Assembly (NCBI GenBank): GCA_041685625.1
Contig: JAWLFJ010000010.1
Location: 1 to 57,418 of the forward strand
Reading direction: 5' to 3'
Length of the DNA: 57,418 bases
DNA from: Albimonas sp041685625
Lineage (GTDB): Bacteria > Pseudomonadota > Alphaproteobacteria > Rhodobacterales > Rhodobacteraceae
In this document: piece by piece, positions 7,328 to 16,044 of the stretch
Layout of the letters: every line of letters begins with the position of its first letter
Position numbering within the stretch: the first letter of the stretch is position 1
The notes under the pieces: generated by a model
The model's database searches: none
Seen by the model: only the letters and a program-made list of their open reading frames with translations
What the model was told of the DNA's origin: nothing
Position numbers and translations under genes: made by a program

Positions 7328-8797
7328 TCAGTTGCGCTCGTAGATGGCGACCGCGATCCGGCGGCTCATGGCGACGATCATCGCCTTGCCGTCCAGCGCC
7401 GCCTGCCGCTTCTCGAAATGATCGAGGATGTCCGCGACCGCGACGTCGAGACGCTTGTCGGCCCCGACCAAGGCCTCGACGCGCCCCCAGCGCTTCGCGG
7501 CCGCGTCCTTGGCGGTCTCATCGATGTCCTCGGTGATGTCCTCGAACTCGGCGTCGATCAGGTCCTCCATGTCGGAGGCGATCTCGACCCGAGCCACCCG
7601 GGCCTCGTAGTAGATCGGCACCGTCGCACCGTCCTCGACGGCCTGCGTCACGTCGTAGACGTCGATGTTGTTCCCGAACACGCCGTAGGTGTTGGCGTTG
7701 ACCAGCTCGACCGGCGTCCCCGTGAAGCCGACATAGGTGGCGTTCGGCAGGGCGCGCCGGAGGTGATGGGCGAAGCCGTAGCGGACCTCGCCGGTCTTCG
7801 GATCGAGCTTGGCGTCGAAGCCGTACTGTGAGCGGTGGGCCTCGTCGACGAACACCACCACGTTCGACCGCTCGGTCAGGAGGGGGAACTCGCTCTCGCC
7901 GGGCCGCGGCCGGAACTTCTGGATCGTCGAGAAGATCACGCCGCCCAGCTGCCGGTCCGCCAGCGTCTCGTGCAGGGCCTCGATGTCCTCGACCTGCACC
8001 GGCGCCTTGGCGAGGACGTAGTCGAAGCGCTCGTCGGGGAAGGCGTCGCGCAGGAGCGTGCCCTCGCCGTTCCAGCGGATGTCGGCGAAGACGCCGCGGA
8101 TGGCGAGGTTCATGCGGGCGAGGCGGAAGGTGGTGTGGTTCCGCTCCTGCCCGTAGATGGCGATGTCGTTGACGCGGCCCTGGTGGGCGCCGATGAACTT
8201 CTCGGACTGCACGAAGAAGCCGCCGGTGCCGCAGCAGGGGTCGTAGACGCGGCCCTTGGTGGGTTCGATCATCTCGACGAGGGTCTCTACGACGGACTTG
8301 GGGGTGTAGAACTCGCCGCCACGCTTGCCCTCGTTCGAGGCGAACTCGCCGATGAAGTACTCGTAGATGCGGCCGATCAGGTCGAAGTCCGCCCGCGTGC
8401 CCTCGAGCCTGAGGTTGCCGAACAGCTCGATCAGGCCGGTGATGATGGAGCGGTCGAGCGCCTCGCGGCCTTAGACCTTGGGGAGGGCGTCCTTGAGGGT
8501 GTCGTTCTCCTCTTCGATCGCGCGCATGGCGGCGTCGATGCGTTGGCCGATGTCGGTCTGCTTGGCGTTGGCGGCGATGAGCGACCAGCGGGCGGCCTCG
8601 GGCACCCAGAAGACGTTGGCGGCCTGGTACTCCTCGGGGTCGTCGGGGTCGGCGTACTGATCCTTCTCCAGCTCGGCGCGCATGCGGTCGAAGGCGACCG
8701 AGACGTAGCGGAGGAAGAGCAGGCCCAGCGCGACGTGCTTGTACTCGCCCGAGTCCATGGCGCCGCGCATCTTGTCGGCGGCGGTCCACAGGGTGCG
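7328..8797 (-). pseudogene. hsdM'-'hsdR in-frame chimera (type I restriction-modification remnant)
   Basis: A single reading frame begins as the HsdM adenine methyltransferase: RGAMDSGEYKHVALGLLFLRYVS, then GGEFYTPKSVV and the SAM motif VYDPCCGTGGFF. At about 8010, just before the catalytic NPPF motif would occur, it switches to the HsdR motor: FSTIQKF, the DEAH box VFVDEAHRSQYGF and VGFTGTPVE. It ends after AMIVAMSRRIAVAIYERN where homology breaks off. The HsdM C-half, any hsdS and the HsdR nuclease half are missing. Two nonsense codons interrupt it: TAA at 8471-8473 (KV*GRE, expected KVYGRE) and TAG at 8798-8800 (TI*RTLW). A methionine at 8770 would yield a 99-aa product. It is almost certainly non-functional. 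Confidence 0.85.
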
Positions 8798-8800
8798 CTA

Positions 8801-9085
8801 GATGGTCACCGTCGAGTCCTCCAATTGTTCGCCTGCGACGCGACTCCGATGGTTACGGCAGAGAGGGCGTTCAGGAAACCGCCATCCGACAGATCTTGGA
8901 GACGCTCCAGGCGTTCGGCGCGCGCATGTCTTCGGCTGGTCCGGAAGATCATCGCTTCACGGTGCCGGAGGGCGCCACGTTATTCGATGCAGAGCAATGG
9001 CCGAAAGTTGGTGATGCCCTGAGGGGTGGCATATCATGCCGGAGTTCAGACGCCGTCAACTCTCAGCTGAGAAAGGGATATGCCA
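8801..9085 (+). other. unassigned stretch with an open plus-strand segment
   Basis: Upstream of the hsdM remnant the plus strand stays open from about 8830 to 9025 and encodes a protein-like segment (QETAIRQILETLQAFGARMSSAGPEDHRF and on). I do not recognise it. It has a helical look and normal composition, unlike shadow frames in this GC-rich DNA, so it may be the tail of another lost gene. It is cut at about 9026 by the short inverted-repeat unit and then runs into a methylase tail. Confidence 0.35.
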
Positions 9086-9086
9086 C
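9026..9086. repeat. 61-bp inverted-repeat unit (possible IS footprint)
   Basis: GTGGCATATC (9026-9035) is repeated in inverse as GATATGCCAC (9077-9086) with 41 bases between. Inside the unit lies a perfect 12-bp palindrome, TCTCAGCTGAGA. The unit sits exactly between two unrelated coding fragments, as expected for a mini-element or the joined ends of an excised insertion sequence. Confidence 0.45.
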
Positions 9087-9331
9087 ATGTCAGCGGCCTC
9101 TGCTACGAGCCGTTCTCCGGCTCGGGCTCGTAGATCATGGCCGGCGAGGCCAACGGCCGCCGGGTCTTCGCGATGGAGATCAGCCCCGCCTACGTCGACG
9201 TCGCCGTCCAGCGCTGGCAGGCGGAGACCGGCCGCAAGGCGGTGCTCGACGGGGAGGGCGGGAGCTTCGCGGAGATCCAGCGCGAGCGGATCGGCTCGCA
9301 GGCTACGGCTGAAGAAGAGCATGCAGCGTGA
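9086..9331 (+). pseudogene. C-terminal fragment of a phage-type adenine DNA methyltransferase
   Basis: The reading gives YEPFSGSGS*IMAGEANGRR, then FAMEISPAYVDVAVQRWQ, ending GSFAEIQRERIGSQATAEEEHAA. This is the C-terminus of the beta-class (ParB-methylase-like) DNA modification methylases common in alphaproteobacterial prophages. It carries the SAM-binding FSGSGSTI motif near the C-terminus. The motif is broken by TAG at 9131-9133 where Thr is expected. The upstream target-recognition and catalytic parts are absent, so the fragment is dead. Confidence 0.75.
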
Positions 9332-9383
9332 AGCAGTTGCAGCTGCGAGCACAGCGTTGGACCACTTCGCAGACTAACCGAAG

Positions 9384-11138
9384 TCAGTCAGGAAGTCCCG
9401 CTCGAGCCAGAGCGGCCCCGTGCTGATCGAGCACCGCCTGTTCCCGGAACGGTTGGCATTGAAGCCAGCGCGAGAGGCGAAAACGCGGCGCTCGGGACAG
9501 CAGCGCGGCCACTTCCGCCTGAGCGTCCTCGCCGCGTCCAAGCGCATCGAGCGCCTCGGCACGAAGCAGCCTTGCGCTGGCGAACCAAGGAGAGATCTCC
9601 AGTGCGCGGGAAAGCGGCGAGAGGCCGCGCTCCGGCTCGCCAACGCGAACGTAGGCGTGGCCCAGTTCTGTCAGCACGTTGCTCAGCGGAATTGGGAACA
9701 GCCGCATGGCGTAGCGCGCATAGTCGAGGCCGTGATCGGGCCTGCCGGAATAGGTGGACACCATCGCCGCCGGATGATGGACGTCACCGCTGCTTGGAGC
9801 CAGAGCAGCAGCCCGCGCGACGAGATCGAGTGCTTCGTCATGCTTTCGTGCGACCATGCGGGCATAGCCAAGCCCGGCCAGCGCGAAGGGCATGTCCGGC
9901 TCGCGGCTGAGCGCTTGGCTGAAGGCGGTCTCCGCCCGCTCCAGCGCGTTAGCTGCATCGCCCCAAACGTACCTCGCTTCGTCGGCGTAGGTCCAGCCAA
10001 GATAGACATATGGAAACGCCCAATCCGGGCTCACGCGGGTAGCCTCCGACAGACGCTCACGTGCGGCTTCGTTGGTGCGCCGCGTGAACTTGAAGTACAT
10101 CGCTCGGCCTTCCCGGAGCGCGACGTAGGCCGGAACAGTCCAGCTGCCCCGCCGCCAAAGGCGAACTTGTTCGCCGGAAGAGAGATGTATCTCGAGGCCT
10201 TCCATGACGCGAAGGGCGATGTCGTCAATCAGGGCGAAGACATCGTCCGCAGGACCGTCGAAGCGCTCGGCCCATACGTGGGCGCCCGTTTCGGCGTAGA
10301 TCAGCTGCGCCGTCACGCGGATCCTTCCTGCCGCGGATCGCACGCTGCCTTCGAGCACGTGGCGCACGCCCAGCGTTGTGGCGACCTCGCGGACATCGAC
10401 GGCCTTGCCCTTGAACGCAAAGCTGGAGTTGCGAGCGGCCACCAACAGATCCGGGGCCTTGGCGAGGGTCGTGATGATGTCTTCGGCGACGCCGTCCGCG
10501 AGCGCTTCGGCGTCAGGGCCTCCGCCGAACGCCTGGAAAGGAAGCACGGCCAGGGAAGCGCGAACTTCCAGCGGTTTGTCATTTCCGCGCGGCGGCCCGG
10601 CTGATTGCGCCTGCGCCATTCCCTTCGGCGACTGACGCGTCTCCGGCCGCCATTTCCAGATGGTGGCTGGGGCGGCCGCGCCCTTGAGGTGGACGTTGTC
10701 CACCTGCTCGAATGCCAAGGAAACGTAGTCCCGAACCTGCGAGTGCACCTGTTCCGACAGGGAGATGCCGCCTGTTTCCGCCACGCTCTCGAGGCGGACC
10801 GCGCGATTGACACCGTTGCCATATACGTCGCCCGCGTCATGGATGATGTCGCCCAGTTCGACGCCTATCCTGACCTTCAGGGTCTCCGGGCCGCGCGCGA
10901 GCATCGCTTTCTGGATCGCGGCGGCCGCCTCGACGGCCGATGTCGCGCTCGGGAACTCGGCAAGAAGGCCGTCGCCGGTGCGCTTGACGATACGGCCACC
11001 GACGGCAGCAATGGCGGGAGCCCATACCTCGCCCTCCGCGGCGCGGACACGGGCGAAAGCACCGGTCTCATCCGCCGACATGAGGGTCGAGTAGCCAGCA
11101 ACGTCGAGCGCCAGTATCGCGCTAAGCCGCCGCTCCAT
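9384..11138 (-). CDS. class III adenylate/guanylate cyclase with TolB-like and TPR domains
   Basis: 584 aa from the start at 11138 (MERRLSAILALDVAGYS). Relatives begin this way, and the in-frame extension to 11321 has no conserved look. Residues 1-175 form a class III cyclase domain with metal-binding D12 (ALDVAGYS) and D56 (RTGDGLL), and the VYGNGVNRAVRLESVAETGGI segment. Residues about 220-370 form a TolB-N-like domain (LAVLPFQAFGG, GVAEDIITTLA, VLEGSVR, HVWAERFDG). The C-terminal 200 residues are tetratricopeptide repeats. It probably makes cAMP in response to protein-protein signals. GC is lower than in the flanking core genes, fitting an acquired gene. Confidence 0.85.
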   Translation of the reverse strand: MERRLSAILALDVAGYSTLMSADETGAFARVRAAEGEVWAPAIAAVGGRIVKRTGDGLLAEFPSATSAVEAAAAIQKAMLARGPETLKVRIGVELGDIIHDAGDVYGNGVNRAVRLESVAETGGISLSEQVHSQVRDYVSLAFEQVDNVHLKGAAAPATIWKWRPETRQSPKGMAQAQSAGPPRGNDKPLEVRASLAVLPFQAFGGGPDAEALADGVAEDIITTLAKAPDLLVAARNSSFAFKGKAVDVREVATTLGVRHVLEGSVRSAAGRIRVTAQLIYAETGAHVWAERFDGPADDVFALIDDIALRVMEGLEIHLSSGEQVRLWRRGSWTVPAYVALREGRAMYFKFTRRTNEAARERLSEATRVSPDWAFPYVYLGWTYADEARYVWGDAANALERAETAFSQALSREPDMPFALAGLGYARMVARKHDEALDLVARAAALAPSSGDVHHPAAMVSTYSGRPDHGLDYARYAMRLFPIPLSNVLTELGHAYVRVGEPERGLSPLSRALEISPWFASARLLRAEALDALGRGEDAQAEVAALLSRAPRFRLSRWLQCQPFREQAVLDQHGAALARAGLPD

Positions 11139-11295
11139 GAGACTGTTCCACGGCTGAAACCGAATCCAACGGTATCCGACGTCGCGCATCAGGTCCACGT
11201 GAGTAGCGCCAGCAAGTGGCGGCGTCTTCGGCGGCACGGCACTGACGCAGGGCCCGGTCCGGTGAATGCGAGGATCGATTAAGCGATCCCCACGG

Positions 11296-11553
11296 ATGTC
11301 TTTGATCGAATCCATCGCCAACGTCGTCGTCGGCTACGGGGTGGCCGTGCCGACCCAGATGCTGGTGTTCCCCTGGTTCGGCATGCAGGCCGCGTTCGCC
11401 GAGCATCTGGCGATCGGTCTCGCCTTCGCCGCCGTGTCGCTGGCGCGCAGCTGCATGCTGCGGCGATTGTTCGAGGAGCTGAGGTCGAGAGCCTCTACGG
11501 GGCGATTCTCCGAGCGGCCTGCCGCCACTCGTGCTGCATGTCCGCGAGAATAG
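11296..11553 (+). CDS. small membrane protein, DUF7220-like
   Basis: 85 aa from ATG 11296 (MSLIESIANVVVGYGVA); an in-frame ATG at 11266 is possible. It has two hydrophobic segments, VVVGYGVAVPTQMLVFPWFG and HLAIGLAFAAVSLA, separated by a short loop, then the basic tail MLRRLFEELRSR. This matches small phage/island membrane proteins with the pattern GYGVA..TQMLVFPWFG. The last 20 or so codons overlap the end of the convergent monooxygenase gene and look non-native, so the natural stop may have been lost. Function is unknown. Confidence 0.65.
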   Translation: MSLIESIANVVVGYGVAVPTQMLVFPWFGMQAAFAEHLAIGLAFAAVSLARSCMLRRLFEELRSRASTGRFSERPAATRAACPRE

Positions 11554-12481
11554 ATTTTGCCGGTTTGACCTCCCGAACCAGATGGACGCCCTGTCCGGCC
11601 CACATGGGCATGGCTTCCACCTCGCCTTCCGCGGCCGGCTGGGGCGTGACGCACCCGTAGATCGGGATCTCGCGCTCTCCCATCCGGCCTATGACCTCGC
11701 CTTCCCGCGGACGCGCGCCGGACGGCGGCCTGCCCGCCGCCTCCCATTGGTCGACCGCGGAATTGCGGAGAACCCTATGCGGCGCGTCGGGCCAGCCGAT
11801 GTCGTACAGGTCCGCAAGGTGGACGGTGTCGGTTTCCCGCGCTGCGAGCACACGCTCCCTGTAGTGCGGATGGATGGTCGCTTCTCGCGCAGCGAGAAAG
11901 CGCGTTCCGATCCAGGCGCCCGCGGCGCCGAGCGCCATCGCCGCCGCCAGGCCCCGCCCGTCCGAGATCCCGCCCGCCGCGATGACGGGGACCGGCGCGA
12001 CCGCATCGACGACCGCAGGAACAAGCGGCATCGTGGCGACGGACCCGCGGACGTGGCCGCCCGCCTCCCAGCCCTGCGCGACCAGAGCGTCCGCGCCGGC
12101 GTCCACCGCCCTTCGAGCGTCGTCCGCCGTGGCCACGGTCATCAGGACCGTCGCCCCCGCAGCCTTGGCGCGCCGGATCAGATCCGACGCCTCGCCCCAG
12201 AAGAGCGAGATGATCGGCACGCCTTCGTCAAGGGCCGCCGCCAGCCGCTCCTCTTGCGGAAATGCGAGGTTGAGGTTCACGCCGATCGGCTTCTGCGTGA
12301 GGGCCCGCGTCTCCCTCACCCGCTCACGCAAAACGTGGGGATCGACCGACCAGAGCGGAAGGATGCCGAGGGCGCCGGCCTCGCTCACGGCCGCCGCCAG
12401 TTCGGGGCCGACCGCACCGCCCATCGGCGCCAGCACGACGGGGACGTCGATCCCAAGGAGATCAAGCAAAGAAGAGCGCAT
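11495..12481 (-). CDS. nitronate monooxygenase (NPD family)
   Basis: 328 aa from the start at 12481, where GAGGAAAA lies a few bases upstream (MRSSLLDLLGIDVPVVLAPMGG). The frame extends further but without conservation. It is an FMN-binding TIM barrel with LAPMGGAVGPELAAAVSEAGALG at the N-terminus and the active-site His in QGWEAGGHVRG. FMN-phosphate binding is in VIAAGGISDGRGLAAAMALGAAGAWIGTRFLA. It oxidises alkyl nitronates such as propionate 3-nitronate, or may act as an enoyl reductase-like flavoprotein. It stands alone between the DUF7220 gene and the split DUF3489 gene and appears intact. Confidence 0.88.
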   Translation of the reverse strand: MRSSLLDLLGIDVPVVLAPMGGAVGPELAAAVSEAGALGILPLWSVDPHVLRERVRETRALTQKPIGVNLNLAFPQEERLAAALDEGVPIISLFWGEASDLIRRAKAAGATVLMTVATADDARRAVDAGADALVAQGWEAGGHVRGSVATMPLVPAVVDAVAPVPVIAAGGISDGRGLAAAMALGAAGAWIGTRFLAAREATIHPHYRERVLAARETDTVHLADLYDIGWPDAPHRVLRNSAVDQWEAAGRPPSGARPREGEVIGRMGEREIPIYGCVTPQPAAEGEVEAMPMWAGQGVHLVREVKPAKSILADMQHEWRQAARRIAP

Positions 12482-12598
12482 GGCCGTTTTCCTCGGTCGG
12501 CGCGACATCATCCTGAGCGTACGCGTCGCCGGAAACGATGTCATGTGCAGCGACGGCAGCGCCGCGCCCAACGTATCGGGGCGGCGCTCCGCCAAGGG

Positions 12599-12706
12599 TC
12601 AGGCCTTGATGAAGTAGAGCCGCCCGCGGCCTTCCGACTTCTCCGACGTCACGTTCAGGCCCAGCTTCTTCTAAAGCGCGCCCGACATGGCGCCGCGGAC
12701 GGTGTG
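12599..12706 (-). pseudogene. DUF3489 gene, 3' fragment (split by RIT element)
   Basis: Thirty-six codons encode TVRGAMSGAL*KKLGLNVTSEKSEGRGRLYFIKA. This is the C-terminal half of the DUF3489 domain, whose usual pattern is WQPHTVRG...LKKKLG..V.SEK..GRG..Y. The first half lies at 16078-16575 on the other side of the recombinase element. TAG at 12671-12673 replaces the expected first Lys of LKKKLG, so the gene carries both an insertion and a nonsense codon. Confidence 0.85.
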
Positions 12707-12735
12707 AGGCTTATGCCGAAGTCGGCATAAGCCTC
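12706..12735. repeat. 30-bp palindrome abutting the RIT left end
   Basis: A perfect 14-bp inverted repeat (GAGGCTTATGCCGA and its complement) with a 2-base centre lies between the DUF3489 3' fragment and the left terminal repeat. It contains two inverted copies of the same TTATGCCGA motif found inside the RIT ends. It has no counterpart at the right end and is not part of DUF3489. It may be an extra recombinase site or the residue of an earlier insertion. Confidence 0.7.
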
Positions 12736-12767
12736 ATTATGCCGATGCCCGGATTATGCCGATGTAG
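12735..12767 (+). repeat. RIT left terminal inverted repeat
   Basis: 33 bp matching the complement of 16045-16077 with one mismatch. It holds two direct copies of the ATTATGCCGATG-type motif. A third copy in inverse orientation lies at about 12810-12820, mirrored at the other end with the same 43-bp spacing. These look like recombinase-binding half sites. Confidence 0.88.
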
Positions 12768-12818
12768 TCATGTAAGCTGTTGTTTCTGGCGGGGACCGCT
12801 GCGAATGGGTCGGCATAA

Positions 12819-13808
12819 TCAGAGGGCTTCAAGGAAGGTGAGGAGTTTGTCGGTCGGCCGGAAGCGGCCGGGTTTCGTCGTGATCGGAGCTGTCTTCTCG
12901 AGGGCCCGCTCCTTGATCTGCAGGTCCGCGTGCAGGTAGATCTGGGTCGTTTCGATCTGTTCGTGTCCGAGCCAGAGCGCGATCACCGACGTATCGATCC
13001 CGGCGCGCAACAGGGGCATGGCCGCGGAATGCCGCAGCACATGCATGGTCACCCGCTTGCGCGCGAGGGACGGGCAGCGGGCGCTCGCATCCTTGACGTA
13101 TCCGGCCAGCCGGCGCTCGACCGCATCGCGACTGAGGGCGCGTCCGGTCCGTGTCGGGAACAGCGGATCCGCGGGCTCGCCTGCGCGCTCGGCGAGCCAG
13201 GCACGCAGGAGGGCGACGGTGCCGGAGGTGAGCGGCGTGATCCGCTGCTTTCGTCCCTTGCCGGTGCAGCTGACATGCGCACCGGCTCCGAGATGGACGT
13301 CGGCGCGGGTCAGCCCGATCAGTTCGGACGCCCGAAGGCCCGTCTGGACGGCGAGACCGAAGAGCGCCATGTCGCGCCGTCCGGTCCAGGTTGCCCGATC
13401 CGGCGCGGCCAGCAGGGCGTCGATCTCCGCCTCGTTCAGGTATGTCACCAGCCGCCGCTCGAAGCGCTTCGGAGGAATGGCCAGCACCCGTTCGATGGTA
13501 GCGGCATGTTCGGGATGGCGCAGGGCGGCATAGCGGAAGAGGGACCGGATCGCGGCCAGTCGAGCGTTGCGGGTGCGCACGCCATTCTGTCGTTCGTGCT
13601 CCAGATGGTCGAGGAAGGCGCCGATCAGGGGCGCATCGAGATCGTCGATGTCGAGCTTTCCCGGCGCCTTGCCGTGCCGCTCCGACGCGAAGACCAGCAG
13701 CAGCCGCAACGTATCGCGATAGGCCTGAACCGTGTTCGGGCTGACCTGGCGCTGGCGGACGAGGCGATCGGTGAAGAACGCCTGCAGGGTCGTGGCCAGC
13801 GCACTCAT
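12819..13808 (-). CDS. RIT tyrosine recombinase, third gene
   Basis: 329 aa. It starts at 13808 in a 4-bp ATGA overlap with the preceding recombinase gene. The N-terminal SAM-like DNA-binding domain includes FFTDRLVRQRQVSPNTVQAYRDTLRLLLVFA. The C-terminal catalytic domain has Arg in TGLRASELIGLTRADV, Lys in CTGKGRKQR, HxxR in HVLRHSAAMPLL, His in WLGHEQIETTQIYLH and the Tyr nucleophile in IYLHADL. The catalytic set is complete. It is expected to act only together with the other two recombinases. Confidence 0.92.
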   Translation of the reverse strand: MSALATTLQAFFTDRLVRQRQVSPNTVQAYRDTLRLLLVFASERHGKAPGKLDIDDLDAPLIGAFLDHLEHERQNGVRTRNARLAAIRSLFRYAALRHPEHAATIERVLAIPPKRFERRLVTYLNEAEIDALLAAPDRATWTGRRDMALFGLAVQTGLRASELIGLTRADVHLGAGAHVSCTGKGRKQRITPLTSGTVALLRAWLAERAGEPADPLFPTRTGRALSRDAVERRLAGYVKDASARCPSLARKRVTMHVLRHSAAMPLLRAGIDTSVIALWLGHEQIETTQIYLHADLQIKERALEKTAPITTKPGRFRPTDKLLTFLEAL

Positions 13809-14725
13809 GCGTCGCCCGCCAGGTGGCGCTCGAGCCTTTCGCCTGCCAGTGCCAGAAGTTCCGGCGCGGCCGACAGGTACCAGTAGGTGTCGCGGGGATC
13901 GGCATGGCCGAGGTAGGTGGAGAGGATCGCGAGGCGGGAGCCGGGGTCGCCCGACCGGTAGCCGCCCGCGATGGTGCTGACGGCGAAGCTGTGCCGCAGA
14001 TCGTGGATCCGCGGCCGGCACGCCGCCGAACGTGGAGCGATGGCGCAGTGATGCAGCAGCTTGTGGAAGATCGGCTGCACGGTTCCGTAGCGCAGCCGTT
14101 TACCCCGCGAACTGATCAGCAAGGGCGGTATGCCGGCAGGACGGGGGCGGTCGTCGCGGCGCAGATAGTTGTCCAAGGCTGCCACAGTGCCCGGGTGCAG
14201 CGGCAAGGCGCGCGCCTTGTCGAACTTGCCGTGCCGGATCGTCACCATGCCGCTGCCCGCATCGAAGTCGTCATGGTCGAGGGCGATCGCCTCGCCGACC
14301 CGCATGCCGGTCGCCGCCAGGAGGCCGATCAAGGTTCGGTAGGTCGCCTGAACATGCGATCCGCGCAGGATAGCCGTGGCTCGCATCAGGTCGGCGACCT
14401 CCTGCGGCGCGTAGAGATAGGGCGTTGCGCGGCGCGTGCGCGCAGGGAGCAGATCGCCGGGCGGCACCTCGGTCCTCGGGTCGAGCGTGCGGAGGTGCCG
14501 GGCAAAGATACGAACCTCTGCCAGACGCCGGGAAGTCCAGATCGCATCGGCCCCTGCGGGACTGTTCGCCCAGGCCAGCGCCGTCTCGGTCCGGACATGG
14601 GTCTCGCCGCGATCCTCGGCAAAGGTTGTGAACTGGCCCAGAAGCCGCTCGGTCTTGTCCAGCTTGTAACCGAGGGCGCGCCGCATGGTCAGATAATCGG
14701 CAAGAGCAATGCGCAGGGGGTTCAT
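13805..14725 (-). CDS. RIT tyrosine recombinase, second gene
   Basis: 306 aa from ATG 14725, overlapping the first recombinase gene by 4 bp (ATGA). It has the opening MNPLRIALADYLTMRRALGYKLDKTERLL typical of the middle RIT recombinase. Catalytic residues are Arg in TGMRVGEAIALDHDDF, Lys in RHGKFDKARALPL, HxxR in IHDLRHSFAV, His in YLGHADPRDTYWYL and Tyr in that last segment. A larger frame reads upstream but belongs to another phase of the first gene. The strict overlaps across the trio suggest coupled translation and fixed stoichiometry. Confidence 0.92.
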   Translation of the reverse strand: MNPLRIALADYLTMRRALGYKLDKTERLLGQFTTFAEDRGETHVRTETALAWANSPAGADAIWTSRRLAEVRIFARHLRTLDPRTEVPPGDLLPARTRRATPYLYAPQEVADLMRATAILRGSHVQATYRTLIGLLAATGMRVGEAIALDHDDFDAGSGMVTIRHGKFDKARALPLHPGTVAALDNYLRRDDRPRPAGIPPLLISSRGKRLRYGTVQPIFHKLLHHCAIAPRSAACRPRIHDLRHSFAVSTIAGGYRSGDPGSRLAILSTYLGHADPRDTYWYLSAAPELLALAGERLERHLAGDA

Positions 14726-15936
14726 TGCACGCCCTCCGGCCAGGGGCGCGCGATCAGCCGCAGGGTGTCGCGGTCGACCTTGGCGTAGATCGCCGTGGTC
14801 TCGGCGCGGCGATGACGCAGGAGTTGGCCGATCTCCGGCAAGGATGCTCCAGCGCGCAGGAGCTCCGTTGCCGCCGTATGGCGCAGGCGATGCGCGTGGA
14901 CACGCCCGAGGCCCGCGCGCCGGGCAGCATCCGCCACGATACCGCTCACGCGGCTTGCGCCGAGTGCGTAATGGGGCGCGAAGTGTCTGACGAACACGGT
15001 GCGGCCCTGAGCCTCCGCCGGTCGGGCATGGCGCAGGTATTCGGCCAGGCGGCGACCGACATCCGGCGGAAGAGGGAGCCGCTCGTGACAATTTCCCTTG
15101 CCGCGAATGCGGATCGTGCCCGCGCGCCAGTCGATATCGTCGAGCCCAAGCCCGGCAACTTCTCCGCGCCGAAGGCCGAGCCGGACCAGCAGGGTCAGGA
15201 TCGCCAGATTGCGGCAACCGACGGCGGTATCGGCATCGCAGGCCGCGAGAAGGCGCCGCACCTGATCGGGCTCGAGCCCCTTGGGCAACCCGGCCATTCG
15301 GCGGCGGGACACCTTCGGCACGGCCGGGACGAGCGAGCGCTCCATGACGCCGTCGAGATGCAGAAAGCCGAGGAACGACCGCAGCGCCGTGACCGTCAGC
15401 TTTGCCACGCCGGAGTTCAGGCACGGGCACCACGACACCACGAAGGAGGTGACATCGGCCGGGGTCAGACCCCCGAGATCAAGGTCCCCCGCCGCCATCC
15501 TGCGGTCCAGGAACGGGCGCAGGCAATCGATGTACCGGTCGGCCGTCACATCCGCGAGGCCGCGTTCCGTGATCAGGAACTGCCGGTATCGGTTCAGGAT
15601 TGCCCGGGCGGGATCGTCCTCCACTGCGGCTTCGGCCGCAGGCACCAGTCCCAGCCCGCGCAAATGGTCGAGAGCGGGACCCAGTGCCTTGCGCGTCTTC
15701 AGCTTGCGGACGCCAGCGGCACGGCGGTCGGCCATGAACCGATCAACCTGAGCCATCGACAGGTCGCCCATCGTGAGGTGTTGGCCGTGCAACCAACCGA
15801 TCAGGTCATTGAGCAACCTGCGCTGCTTCCAGATCGTCGAGGCCGCGTACCCCTGCTGCCGTAGATCCTCCTCAAGGCCTTTCGAAAGGGCCGTGACCGG
15901 GTTCTTGCGCCGTTTCTTCTTCGGTTCGATCTCCAT
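14722..15936 (-). CDS. RIT tyrosine recombinase, first gene
   Basis: 404 aa, promoter-proximal gene of the trio. The N-terminus is basic (KKKRRKNPVTALSKGLEEDL). Two SAM-like core-binding segments include GYAASTIWKQRRLLNDLIGWL and TERGLADVTADRYIDCLRPFL. The catalytic domain has Arg in LGLRRGEVAGLGLDDI, Lys in RGKGNCHERLPL, HxxR in HRLRHTAATELL, His in LLRHRRAETTAIYAK and Tyr in IYAKVD. The start lies about 110 bp inside the right terminal repeat, leaving room for a promoter within the end symmetry. AGGAGATATC precedes the ATG. Confidence 0.92.
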   Translation of the reverse strand: MEIEPKKKRRKNPVTALSKGLEEDLRQQGYAASTIWKQRRLLNDLIGWLHGQHLTMGDLSMAQVDRFMADRRAAGVRKLKTRKALGPALDHLRGLGLVPAAEAAVEDDPARAILNRYRQFLITERGLADVTADRYIDCLRPFLDRRMAAGDLDLGGLTPADVTSFVVSWCPCLNSGVAKLTVTALRSFLGFLHLDGVMERSLVPAVPKVSRRRMAGLPKGLEPDQVRRLLAACDADTAVGCRNLAILTLLVRLGLRRGEVAGLGLDDIDWRAGTIRIRGKGNCHERLPLPPDVGRRLAEYLRHARPAEAQGRTVFVRHFAPHYALGASRVSGIVADAARRAGLGRVHAHRLRHTAATELLRAGASLPEIGQLLRHRRAETTAIYAKVDRDTLRLIARPWPEGVQ

Positions 15937-16044
15937 GATATCTCCTCGTTTCGAAGTGAAAGAGGAGACGTTACCAGCCTGCAGTCGCGAGGATTATGCC
16001 GACCCCGACGCAGCAGACTTGAGGGTATTCAGGCGCTTATACAG

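Noticed and set aside
9384..11321. 645-aa form of the cyclase/TPR protein
   Set aside because: The 61 extra N-terminal residues have no family resemblance. Related proteins start at MERRL, 11138.
12706..12767. CRISPR-like repeat array at the RIT left end
   Set aside because: The repeated TTATGCCGA copies alternate in orientation, have unequal spacing and number only a few. They mirror the other end of the element, so they are recombinase sites.
12819..14021. 400-aa version of the third RIT recombinase
   Set aside because: The extra 71 residues overlap the second recombinase and are Arg/Pro-rich. The ATGA overlap at 13805-13808 fixes the start.
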